Shown one piece after another: positions 1-6,507 of a stretch of 17,701 nucleotides of DNA. A program made the translations under genes and the position numbers. The notes beneath the pieces were generated by a model. It was not told the DNA's origin. It saw only the letters and a program-made list of their open reading frames with translations, and made no database searches. The stretch comes from an uncultured Collinsella sp. (GTDB lineage Bacteria; Actinomycetota; Coriobacteriia; Coriobacteriales; Coriobacteriaceae). Every line of letters begins with the position of its first letter. Within the stretch, counting starts at the first letter, position 1. The stretch is from positions 1-17,701 of the forward strand of contig CABUDZ010000040.1 of NCBI GenBank assembly GCA_902490445.1. Direction: 5' to 3'.

Positions 1-881
1 TTTCCTTTGCGCAGTTCTGTTTGCTCGCGATTGGAGGCTGTGAGATTGTCGCAGGTAAAATGCCGGTTGGTTTTCTGCTGACGGCATTGAGCTATTATTC
101 GAGCGCCAATTCTGCTCTGGTGAACTTGCTTTCTTGGGGCAAAAGCTACCAGGCGAGCAAGGTGAGCGCCCAACGCCTTAAGCGCCTTTGGGCAATGGAT
201 GAAGAGGCGAACGGTTCTGTCCGCATTGGTTCTCCTGTTTCGCTTGTGTGCAAGGGTCTGTCGATTTGTCGCCCTGATACCGATCGAATCATAGATTATC
301 CAGAGCTCATCTCGCTTAATCGAGGAGTCTTATACGGCGTGTCGGGCGCAAACGGAAGCGGGAAAAGCACGCTTCTCGATGGCATGGCTGGTATGTATCC
401 CGATGATTGCGTTGGGACTATTGCTTATGACGAGGTTGATTTGAGCCAGATTGATTCTATAAATCTACGCTCGTATGTCGTTGGTATTGCCGAGCAAGAA
501 CCTGATATCGTTAACGGAACACTCAGAGAGAATCTGACGCTACTCGCGGGCGATAATTGTCCAATTCTTGAAGTCGGGCGACTTGTAGACCAGTTTGGTC
601 TGACCAAACTGGTCTCAACACTTCCCAATGGTCTTGATGGGGTGCTGGACGAGCAAAACCATAATATATCGGGTGGTGAGAAGCAGAAGATTGCGATTAT
701 TCGTGTATTGCTTAAGGACTCACCCGTCATGCTATTCGATGAACCGACGTCGGCGCTTGACGGAGCGAGTAGGTCAGCGTTCATTGATATTCTGCAACAG
801 AAGAAAGAAGATCATATAGTGGTTGTTGTCTCGCATGATCCCGAGTTGCTTGAGGCTTGCGACGAAGTGATTGAACTGTAA
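1..881 (+). CDS. ABC transporter, fused permease-ATPase, 3' part (5' end outside window)
   Basis: The frame is open to the left edge, so this is the C-terminal part of a longer protein. Numbering residues from the TTG at position 21, about residues 1-50 are the end of a membrane domain (last hydrophobic segment and the helix leading out). A full ATPase domain follows: Walker A GANGSGKS (109-116), Q-loop Gln159, signature ISGGE (216-220), Walker B VMLFDE (236-241), D-loop SALD, and H-loop His272. All catalytic residues are intact. This arrangement is that of exporter-type half-transporters acting as homo- or heterodimers in the cytoplasmic membrane. The substrate cannot be told; the partner would be expected upstream, outside the window. 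Identity as an ABC exporter is secure, the cargo is unknown. Confidence 0.9.
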   Translation, partial: SFAQFCLLAIGGCEIVAGKMPVGFLLTALSYYSSANSALVNLLSWGKSYQASKVSAQRLKRLWAMDEEANGSVRIGSPVSLVCKGLSICRPDTDRIIDYPELISLNRGVLYGVSGANGSGKSTLLDGMAGMYPDDCVGTIAYDEVDLSQIDSINLRSYVVGIAEQEPDIVNGTLRENLTLLAGDNCPILEVGRLVDQFGLTKLVSTLPNGLDGVLDEQNHNISGGEKQKIAIIRVLLKDSPVMLFDEPTSALDGASRSAFIDILQQKKEDHIVVVVSHDPELLEACDEVIEL

Positions 882-1009
882 AAGCTTGTGCATGGCGCTT
901 CGTTGCGGGGCTCATTGCCTGTGGATAGCGAATTGCAGCTGATGTGGGCAGTTATCCCAAACATGTATCAGCTTATTTTATTGACTAATCCCACAACGGC
1001 AAAACCGGT

Positions 1010-1043
1010 CAAACGAACGCTTCAGTACTGAGGCGTCTGTTTG
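1010..1043. repeat. 34-bp imperfect palindrome between ABC transporter and toxin-antitoxin genes
   Basis: The stretch folds back on itself around CAGTACTG at the centre, with 14 of 17 positions complementary between the halves. There is no T-run after it on the plus strand, only GTTTGTCTG, so a terminator role for the ABC gene is weak. It could also be a protein-binding site upstream of the toxin-antitoxin promoter. The rest of 882-1054 shows nothing I recognise. Confidence 0.4.
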
Positions 1044-1054
1044 TCTGACAAATT

Positions 1055-1083
1055 GCTATACTTAATTAAGGAAAGCGTATAGC
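1055..1083 (+). promoter_or_regulatory. Candidate promoter -10 and operator of the RelB-PIN pair
   Basis: A perfect 7-bp inverted repeat, GCTATAC (1055-1061) and GTATAGC (1077-1083), surrounds a 15-bp centre. TATACT at 1057-1062 is a good -10 element inside the left arm; no convincing -35 lies 16-18 bp before it. The ribosome site AAAGGAG (1085-1091) follows directly, 5 bases before the start codon. Ribbon-helix-helix antitoxins normally repress their own operon by binding such a palindrome, so an autoregulatory operator is the natural reading. Confidence 0.55.
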
Positions 1084-1096
1084 AAAAGGAGCCAAC

Positions 1097-1456
1097 ATGT
1101 CTATGTCGATACTAGACTCACGGCCGGTTCAGATGAACGTGCGTATAGATCGCCAGCTCAAAGAGGCGGGAGACGCCGTCCTGACTCATATTGGCATGAC
1201 GCCGTCACAAGCCGTTCGGACACTTTGGGAGTATCTGGTCGTTAACGGACGCATGCCCTCGAAGGGAGATGCGGCGGCTCCGGTTTCTGACGGAGTGGAG
1301 CCCCAGCGCATGGAGTCAAGGGCCGCGCAAGGCAGCCATATCGTTCGCGATTCGTGCCTCAAATACGGCATCCCCATCCCTGAGTTCTCGGGAGATTATG
1401 ACGACCTCTATGAGGAGGCCATGGCGGAGCGCTATCCCGAATGGGTGGAACTATGA
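1097..1456 (+). CDS. RelB/DinJ-family antitoxin
   Basis: A 119-residue protein. Residues of about 11-50 match the RelB/DinJ ribbon-helix-helix pattern: a beta strand VQMNVRIDRQLKE, then a helix VLTHIGMTPSQAVRTLWEYL. The rest is polar and loosely conserved, as expected of a segment that wraps around a toxin; it ends in an acidic stretch, GDYDDLYEEAMAERYPEWVEL region (about 99-119). Its stop codon overlaps the start of the PIN gene (ATGA), which is typical translational coupling of an antitoxin-toxin pair. Start ATG at 1097 has a good AAAGGAG site; a second in-frame ATG at 1103 is possible. Expected roles are to neutralise the PIN protein and repress the operon. The family is clear; the partner relation is inferred from the overlap. 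Confidence 0.85.
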   Translation: MSMSILDSRPVQMNVRIDRQLKEAGDAVLTHIGMTPSQAVRTLWEYLVVNGRMPSKGDAAAPVSDGVEPQRMESRAAQGSHIVRDSCLKYGIPIPEFSGDYDDLYEEAMAERYPEWVEL

Positions 1457-1974
1457 GCACAGAAGGCGTCCTCAAGCTGTTAATCGATACCAACGTATGG
1501 ATGGATTATTTTTCTGGCAGGTCCGACCGTACGGCAAATGTCGTCCATCTGATCGAGATTGCCGACGCCTCGGAGCGGATTGCCCTGTTTGCCTCGTCGC
1601 TTTCGGTCAAAGACGTTTCATATCTTGTCTCGGCGGCAATCAAGCAGGAGTGCCGAAGAAAGACTGGCTCGCTGAGCGATAACGCCATTGCGGCGGCAGA
1701 CGAAACGGCTTGGGCATGCGTTCGACAGATGCGCGAGCTAGCCCTCATCGCCCCGGTCGGTGCAGACGAGGTCTTCGACTCCTTTGTGTTCAAGTACCAC
1801 CACAATGACTTTGAGGACGACCTGATGCTGGGCGTCGCCAATCGCATTGATGCCGATTACGTCGTGACGGAGGACAAGAATCTTATTAAACATACCAATG
1901 GTGTATGCATTAATGTTCAACAGGCGTTGAGGTTGGTTGAAGGGTCCAACGCCCCTTCGGCACGGCCCGTCTAG
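1453..1974 (+). CDS. PIN-domain toxin (putative VapC-like endoribonuclease)
   Basis: A 173-residue PIN domain protein. The start is placed at 1453 because its ATG overlaps the antitoxin stop as ATGA; an in-frame ATG at 1441 would only add MGGT. PIN features visible: LLIDTNVWMDYF with metal-binding Asp12, an SLSVKDVSYLVS segment, acidic cluster HNDFEDDLMLG (Asp122/Asp123), and DADYVVTEDKNL with Asp141, which completes the Mg2+ site of this nuclease fold. PIN toxins cut tRNA, rRNA or mRNA in a Mg2+-dependent way. A RelB/DinJ-type antitoxin is not the usual partner of a PIN toxin (RelE/YafQ folds are more usual), which makes the pair slightly odd. The C-terminal 20 residues are poorly conserved. 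The target RNA cannot be told. Confidence 0.85.
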   Translation: MSTEGVLKLLIDTNVWMDYFSGRSDRTANVVHLIEIADASERIALFASSLSVKDVSYLVSAAIKQECRRKTGSLSDNAIAAADETAWACVRQMRELALIAPVGADEVFDSFVFKYHHNDFEDDLMLGVANRIDADYVVTEDKNLIKHTNGVCINVQQALRLVEGSNAPSARPV

Positions 1975-2122
1975 CCTGCTTTATCTTAATAAAGTGGCGT
2001 TTCCCCGCCGTTAGCCGATGATGCAAGGGCGCTCGGCGTTTTCGACTGGTTTATGCACGCAAAGTCTGGGAATATACAAGTCGCATGTCTTACTGTCTAA
2101 CCAGTTGCGCCAAGGAGGCACC

Positions 2123-3580
2123 ATGGATTACAAGATCACCGGCTACGAGCCCGCCCAGCTGTTCCATTTCTTTGAGGAGGTCAGCGCGATCCCCCGCGGG
2201 TCTGGCAACGAGAAGGGCATCAGCGATTTCCTGGTTGCGTTTTCCAAGGAGCGCGGCCTCGATGTGTACCAGGACGAGGTCTACAACGTCATCATTCGCA
2301 AGCCCGCATCTGCCGGTGCCGAGAATGCCCCGACCGTGATGCTGCAGGGCCACATCGATATGGTGTGCGACAAGTTGGGCTCCGTTGAGCACGACTTTAC
2401 GACCGATGGTATCGACCTGGTCGTCAAGGACGGCGTCCTCACCGCTAACGGCACCACTCTGGGCGCCGACAACGGTATCGCCGTCGCGCTTATGCTTACC
2501 GTGCTCAACGACGATTCGATTGCCCATCCGGCCCTCGAGTGCGTGTTCACCACCGACGAGGAGACTGGCCTGGTCGGCGCCGAGACGCTCGACAAGTCCC
2601 AGATTAGCGCCCGCACCATGATTAACCTTGACTCCGAGGAAGAGGGCGTGGCAACCGTCAGCTGCGCCGGCGGCGTCGTCGTTACCTACACCTGCCCCAT
2701 CGTGCGCGAGCACAAGACCGGTAGCACCCTCACGCTCGACATCTCCGGCCTGCTGGGTGGTCACTCCGGCTCCGACATCAACCTGGAGCGCGGCAACGGC
2801 AACCTCATCATGGCCCGTATCATCGACCGCCTGATGGTCGCCGGCGAGCCCGCCATCGTCAGCTTTAACGGCGGCACCAAGGACAACGCCATCAACCGTG
2901 AGTGCAAGGCCGAGCTGGTTTACGCCGACCACGCTGCCGCCGAGGCCGCGGCCCAGATCGCAAAGGGCATCATCGCCGACGTCACTGCCGAGCTCGAGGT
3001 CTTCGACCCCGGCTTTACCTGCACCGTCGAGATTGCCGACGACGCCGAGGTCGAGGCCATGGATCAGAAGTCCGCGCTTGCCCTCATCCGCGCCCTGCGT
3101 CTTGCCCCTAACGGCGTGATTCGCCGCAACGTCGCCACCGACGGCTCCGTCGAGGTTTCCTCCAACATCGGCGTGGTCGCTACTTCCGACGACCAGGTCA
3201 AGATCATGCTGTCCCCGCGCTCCTCGATCACCTCGCTGCAGAACGAGTTCAAGGACCGCCTGCAGACGCTGGCCGATGTCTTGGGCTTCGACGCCAAGTT
3301 CGAGTTCGAGTATCCCGGCTGGAGCTATGCCGAGCATTCGCCGGTCCGCGACGTTTTTGTCGAGAGCTATCGCGAGCTCTTTGGATCCGAGCTGCGCATC
3401 GAGTCCATTCACGCCGGCCTTGAGTGCGGCCTGTTTGCTGAGGCCCTGCACGGCCTGGACGCCATCGCCGTGGGCCCGACGCTCTCCGATGTCCACACCC
3501 CGGACGAGAGCATGGAGCTCGCTTCTGCCGAGCGCTTCTACGAGCTGCTCATCGACGTCCTCAAGCGCCTTGCCGCGTAA
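2123..3580 (+). CDS. pepD: Cytosolic non-specific dipeptidase PepD (aminoacyl-histidine dipeptidase), M20 family
   Basis: A 485-residue cytoplasmic metallopeptidase that splits dipeptides, with broad specificity including Xaa-His. The start at 2123 is chosen for its AAGGAGG site (2112-2118) and because MDYKITGYEPAQLFHFFEEV matches where family members begin; the frame is open to 2018 but that part looks unlike protein. Two-zinc site: QGHIDM with His77/Asp79, LGADNG with Asp116, catalytic Glu146 and metal-binding Glu147 in TTDEETG, Asp170 in NLDSEE, and a C-terminal His in SDVHTPDES. The lid domain contains the GLLGGHSGSDI motif. Length matches E. coli PepD (485). It stands alone between a toxin-antitoxin pair and a terminator. 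The 1975-2122 gap must hold its promoter; TATACA near 2072 is a possible -10 but with a poor -35. Confidence 0.96.
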   Translation: MDYKITGYEPAQLFHFFEEVSAIPRGSGNEKGISDFLVAFSKERGLDVYQDEVYNVIIRKPASAGAENAPTVMLQGHIDMVCDKLGSVEHDFTTDGIDLVVKDGVLTANGTTLGADNGIAVALMLTVLNDDSIAHPALECVFTTDEETGLVGAETLDKSQISARTMINLDSEEEGVATVSCAGGVVVTYTCPIVREHKTGSTLTLDISGLLGGHSGSDINLERGNGNLIMARIIDRLMVAGEPAIVSFNGGTKDNAINRECKAELVYADHAAAEAAAQIAKGIIADVTAELEVFDPGFTCTVEIADDAEVEAMDQKSALALIRALRLAPNGVIRRNVATDGSVEVSSNIGVVATSDDQVKIMLSPRSSITSLQNEFKDRLQTLADVLGFDAKFEFEYPGWSYAEHSPVRDVFVESYRELFGSELRIESIHAGLECGLFAEALHGLDAIAVGPTLSDVHTPDESMELASAERFYELLIDVLKRLAA

Positions 3581-3636
3581 GGGTCGCGCTAGCAGCAGTT
3601 CGAGCCACGTGCTAGCGGATTGCAAATGACATTACG

Positions 3637-3682
3637 AGAGGGGGCATCCGAACTTTTGCGACGGGTGCCCCCCTCTTCTTTT
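3637..3682 (+). terminator. Rho-independent terminator of pepD
   Basis: A strong GC-rich hairpin, GAGAGGGGGCATCC (3637-3650) pairing with GGGTGCCCCCCTC (3663-3675), is followed by TTCTTTT. The T-rich tail faces the plus strand, so it ends pepD. The same stem lies about 30 bases past the hipA stop on the minus strand and may also slow polymerase there, though without a T-run. Confidence 0.85.
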
Positions 3683-3705
3683 AAGAAATGTGGATTGATT
3701 GGCGC

Positions 3706-5010
3706 CTAGCCCATATCCGCCTTGATGAGGTCGAGGGTGCGCTGGCAGTTTTCGCGGACGGGGCCGAGCATATGCTCGCGCAGGTCCGCCATGCCGGGCA
3801 GGTCGGCGTATTTGTCCATGATCTCTTCCATGCAAATGGGCACCTCGTAGGCGAGGTCCATCATGGTCGCAAAGCAAAACTTCTCGGATAGCCCGGCATC
3901 GGTGAGCGTCGCCTCCAGCGCGGGGTCTCCCATGCCGTGGTATTGGCGGATAGCGCCTGGACCGATGCGCCCCACACGATTTTCGCCGCCAACGCTCATG
4001 GCAAGACGCGCCCGGCGGCGCATGCGCTCGTATGCCAAGCCCGATGCGACATCGTGCATGGGTGCGAGCGCTGCGTTTGTGCCTTGGCCTAGGATGAGCG
4101 AGTAGTTTTTAGCGTGTGCGTCAGGCGCTCCGATAATGGCGTTATAGAACAACATATAGGTAAAAAGCACAAGATTCATGTGGTGGGGGACTGTGTTAAT
4201 CAGTCGTTCTTGGATGTCTCGTGTGGTTGGTCCTCCGTCGGCGGTGTATTTCTGGCTTGGCAATACACCGAGTGCCTGGCAAAAGTCCTCCTGATGCAGC
4301 CTTTCGATATTTCCGCTGCTATTGACCATTCTGTCGTACCGTTCAACGACGAGCGCGGCTTCGTCTTCAAATGTGCAATAGGAGACGTTGGCAGTTGGAA
4401 TGCCAACACGCCGAGCCGTTTTCATGCAGACGAATTCGTTTAAGGCCTGATGTTTGAACCCAACGACACCATTTTTGAAGATATGGGTAGTGGGGGATGA
4501 CCCTAGACATTCGCACCATTGGCCATCATGCCAAGCTAGTGCAAATTTGCCTTGGTTGCCGCCCAGGGACCAGCTTTCGTTGGAGCCCATCCATGTCTCT
4601 CTTTCGTCATCGCGAATTGCTTTGAGCTTGTGAGCGATTTGAGAATTGGTAAGCGGGCGGTATGCCGAGACCCTGCCGCGGGCGGCCCCTAATTGATCGG
4701 TTCGACAAAACTGAACGGCCCCTGCGCAGTCAAGACCGATATGGCACAAGAGGGCGACGGGGTTGTTGGATGCAACGTCATGCTCGGCGGCAATAGCGCG
4801 ACGCTGCTCTTGGCTGTCGGGCAAAAGGCCAAATAGGAACGGGCGGACGATGTTATGGCCATACGTGCGATTGGAAAGCGGCATTGTAAGCGATAGTGGT
4901 GCTCCGCGATAGGTTGGGGCGTATACAAAGCTGCAGAGTCCATGCTCGTCTTGCCGGAGAGTGCCTGCGATTTCGCCACAAATGAGGGTCGCAAGCTCCA
5001 TCTCTGCCAT
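3706..5010 (-). CDS. hipA: HipA-family serine/threonine kinase toxin
   Basis: A 434-residue type II toxin. The N-terminal HipA domain is recognisable by SFVYAPTYRGAPLSLTMPL, VRPFLFGLLPDS and LCHIGLDCAGAVQF. The kinase domain carries the glycine/serine loop SLGGNQGKFAL (148-158), with Ser148 aligned to the autophosphorylated Ser150 of E. coli HipA. It also has LVVERYDR, the HQEDFCQALGVLPSQKY segment, the catalytic loop GAPDAHAKN (Asp297, Lys301, Asn302) and the metal-binding Asp320 in PMHDVAS. All key residues are present, so it should be an active kinase. In E. coli the target is glutamyl-tRNA synthetase, leading to persistence; here the target is inferred only. The gene follows hipB with no gap (TAAATG). 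Base composition is less GC-rich than the neighbouring core genes, in keeping with acquisition. Confidence 0.93.
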   Translation of the reverse strand: MAEMELATLICGEIAGTLRQDEHGLCSFVYAPTYRGAPLSLTMPLSNRTYGHNIVRPFLFGLLPDSQEQRRAIAAEHDVASNNPVALLCHIGLDCAGAVQFCRTDQLGAARGRVSAYRPLTNSQIAHKLKAIRDDERETWMGSNESWSLGGNQGKFALAWHDGQWCECLGSSPTTHIFKNGVVGFKHQALNEFVCMKTARRVGIPTANVSYCTFEDEAALVVERYDRMVNSSGNIERLHQEDFCQALGVLPSQKYTADGGPTTRDIQERLINTVPHHMNLVLFTYMLFYNAIIGAPDAHAKNYSLILGQGTNAALAPMHDVASGLAYERMRRRARLAMSVGGENRVGRIGPGAIRQYHGMGDPALEATLTDAGLSEKFCFATMMDLAYEVPICMEEIMDKYADLPGMADLREHMLGPVRENCQRTLDLIKADMG

Positions 5011-5442
5011 TTATTTCACAACCTTACAGCCAAAGGAGAGGTCTGAAGTGTCGGAAAGGCCTTGCTCGGCTGCGATTTGGGCCAGCAGGGCACCATAGGA
5101 AGATGGCGTTCCTTGTCGGGCGGGTCGTCTGCCTACGCTTGGCTTTGGCAGGGCATTCGAGTTCGCGATAGGGAGGTCCGCTTTCGTCGTCGGATGTTCG
5201 GAGGGCGATGCGATGGAGTCGTTATTGCTTTGCGCAAAGAGACCTATGCCGAGTGCGTTAAAGACGGACAGCAACTTGTCGAGTCGAATGCCGGTGGCGT
5301 CTCCCAGCTCGAGCGATGCGAGCAGGCGCTCCGAAACACTGGCCGTTTTGGCGAGGGCGGCACGGGTGAGACCCTGAGCCTCGCGTGCCTGGCGCACGTA
5401 GATGCCAGCTTGGCGCGGTGTGGTGATGGGAAGGGTATTCAC
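5011..5442 (-). CDS. hipB: HipB-like antitoxin, XRE-type HTH protein
   Basis: A 143-residue protein starting with GTG at 5442-5440, with AGGAG 8 bases before it. Residues 14-70 form a Cro/C1-type HTH (IYVRQAREAQGLTRAALAKT, SVSERLLASLELGD, LDKLLSVFNALGIGL). It is much longer than E. coli HipB (88 residues): a flexible, Ser/Pro-rich linker (about 72-110) leads to a second short helical part, SYGALLAQIAAEQGLSDTSDL. That tail may contact the toxin. Expected to bind HipA and repress the operon at the inverted TTTTGCAT/ATGCAAAA sites just upstream. The hipA start is fused to its stop, so both proteins come from one message. Confidence 0.88.
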   Translation of the reverse strand: MNTLPITTPRQAGIYVRQAREAQGLTRAALAKTASVSERLLASLELGDATGIRLDKLLSVFNALGIGLFAQSNNDSIASPSEHPTTKADLPIANSNALPKPSVGRRPARQGTPSSYGALLAQIAAEQGLSDTSDLSFGCKVVK

Positions 5443-5457
5443 GACGATCTCCTAACG

Positions 5458-5498
5458 TGCAGACTTTTGCATATCAGTATGACATGCAAAAGTCTGCA
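5458..5498 (-). promoter_or_regulatory. Candidate HipB operator
   Basis: A perfect 15-bp inverted repeat: TGCAGACTTTTGCAT (5458-5472) and ATGCAAAAGTCTGCA (5484-5498) around an 11-bp centre. It lies directly before hipB and covers its promoter -10, so binding would block transcription. HipB proteins are known to autorepress through palindromes at their own promoter. The identity of the binder is inferred from position. Confidence 0.7.
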
Positions 5499-5504
5499 TG
5501 AAAA
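5476..5504 (-). promoter_or_regulatory. Predicted hipBA promoter
   Basis: On the minus strand, TTTTCA (5504-5499) and CATACT (5481-5476) are separated by exactly 17 bases; each matches four of six consensus positions. The -10 lies in the centre of the 15-bp inverted repeat, as expected of a repressed promoter. The -35 touches the tail of the mntP terminator hairpin. Confidence 0.5.
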
Positions 5505-5534
5505 GGCCTCATGCAAAACTTTGCATGAGGCCTT
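5503..5534 (-). terminator. mntP terminator hairpin, possibly also a second HipB site
   Basis: A perfect 15-bp stem, AAGGCCTCATGCAAA (5503-5517) and TTTGCATGAGGCCTT (5520-5534), with a 2-base loop. On the minus strand it follows the mntP stop by about 36 bases and is followed by TTC after the paired TT, giving a short T-run (TTTT), so it can end mntP transcription. The upper stem repeats the ATGCAAA/TTTGCAT core of the hipB operator next to it, so the protein may bind here too. Confidence 0.65.
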
Positions 5535-5570
5535 GTACTGGCGTTGAGTTTTGAGCGATTGTGTTTGGCG

Positions 5571-6149
5571 TTACAGCGCCAAAATCCCCAGATGCTCAAG
5601 CAAGATCTTAAGCCCGATGAGGATGAGCACGATGCCGCCCACGATGGTGGCAGGTTTTTCGTAGCGCGCGCCAAAGGTGTGGCCGATCGCTACGCCGGCG
5701 ATGGAGAAGATAAACGTTGTGACGCCGATAAGCGATACAGCGGGAACGATGTCAACCGAGAGCGCCGCAAATGAGATGCCTACGGCTAGGGCGTCGATTG
5801 AGGTGGCGATGGCGAGGATCAGGTACTCGCCCAGGTCAATCTTTTCGGCATCCTTGCCGTCGCCTTCATTCTCGTCCTCGGTAAAGGCTTCCCACAGCAT
5901 TTTGCCGCCGATAAAGGCCAAAAGGATAAAGGCGATCCAATGGTCGATGGGTCCGATGATGCCCATGAATTGACTGCCAAGCGCCCATCCGATTACGGGC
6001 ATGCCGGCCTGAAAGCCGCCAAAGAACAGGCCGAGCACCGCGGCGACTTTAAGGTCGATCTTCTTCATGCCAAGGCCCTTGCAGATGGATACGGCAAAGG
6101 CGTCCATCGAAAGGCCAACGGCGAGCAGCACGAGCTCTGCGAGTCCCAT
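5571..6149 (-). CDS. mntP: Manganese exporter MntP
   Basis: A 192-residue inner-membrane protein with six predicted membrane segments arranged as two similar halves. Each half carries the family motif: SMDAFAVS with Asp16, and SIDALAVG with Asp119, the acidic residues needed for Mn2+ export in E. coli MntP. A charged, acidic loop (EDENEGDGKDAE, about 91-102) joins the halves. The start is set at 6149 because GAGGGAG lies 7 bases upstream and the family begins MGLAEL-like; the frame is open to 6254 but that part is riboswitch sequence. The Mn2+ riboswitch upstream agrees with the function: excess manganese raises expression and lowers cell manganese. Length matches the family (about 188). Confidence 0.95.
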   Translation of the reverse strand: MGLAELVLLAVGLSMDAFAVSICKGLGMKKIDLKVAAVLGLFFGGFQAGMPVIGWALGSQFMGIIGPIDHWIAFILLAFIGGKMLWEAFTEDENEGDGKDAEKIDLGEYLILAIATSIDALAVGISFAALSVDIVPAVSLIGVTTFIFSIAGVAIGHTFGARYEKPATIVGGIVLILIGLKILLEHLGILAL

Positions 6150-6202
6150 AGTCTGACTCCCTCTCTGCGGGCGGGCCCGCGTGTACCTCTTGGGGGAGTA
6201 AC

Positions 6203-6242
6203 AAAAAAGACCCGTGGCGTACGCGTTGCGCGCACAGCCACG
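6203..6242 (-). terminator. Terminator stem of the mntP riboswitch
   Basis: On the minus strand CGTGGC (6242-6237) pairs with GCCACG (6218-6213), extended inside by GCGC-type pairs, and is followed by TTTTTT (6208-6203). It lies between the riboswitch core and the mntP start. Three bases (6240-6242) are shared with the proposed closing helix of the aptamer, so the two helices exclude each other. Confidence 0.75.
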
Positions 6243-6345
6243 AGTCTCGTTCATTAAGGCAAGCCAGGCCGCATCGGCCAGTGTGTTGACTTACCGCGCC
6301 ACCGGAGGCGAACCCGGTCACGCGACTACTCCCTCATTCATGTGA
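6240..6345 (-). ncRNA. yybP-ykoY family manganese riboswitch
   Basis: On the minus strand the leader shows the two conserved stretches of this family: GGGAGTAG (6333-6326) near the 5' side, and GTCAACACA (6290-6282) followed by a GC-rich hairpin, GGCC-gatgc-GGCC, then ACGAGACTC (6250-6242), the counterpart of the CAAGACC segment. A further hairpin, ACCGG-gttcgcct-CCGGT, sits between them, giving the expected multi-stem layout. ATGAG (6337-6333) can close on CTCGT (6244-6240). Known members bind Mn2+ and switch on exporters such as mntP, which is exactly the downstream gene. Assigned by eye, not by a covariance model. Confidence 0.85.
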
Positions 6346-6507
6346 ATCCCGATGCTACCACATAAGCAGCTCATTTGGGTTGGGGCTCTTTTGACTACCC
6401 CAGCGGTGTTCGCTCATTCTGTAAGCATCGGATTTTGCGGGCGTCACAGAGGCAAACCGTGAGAAACTTATTGACGTTTATGGAGCGTATACGATGGGAG
6501 CGATGCC

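Noticed and set aside
981..1009. TTGACT at 981 as -35 of the toxin-antitoxin promoter
   Set aside because: The bases 17 further on (ACCGGT) do not resemble a -10, and the better -10 at 1057 is too far away.
1441..1452. Upstream ATG of the PIN gene as start
   Set aside because: It lies inside the antitoxin gene without its own ribosome site; the ATGA overlap at 1453 is the usual coupled start.
2090..3625. 511-codon open frame opposite pepD
   Set aside because: It arises from the codon bias of the GC-rich pepD gene; the protein is low-complexity Gly/Val/Ala/Asp without any family pattern, while pepD is unmistakable.
6150..6254. N-terminal extension of MntP
   Set aside because: The extra 35 codons lie in the riboswitch and terminator sequence, and the family starts at the ATG at 6149 with a good ribosome site.
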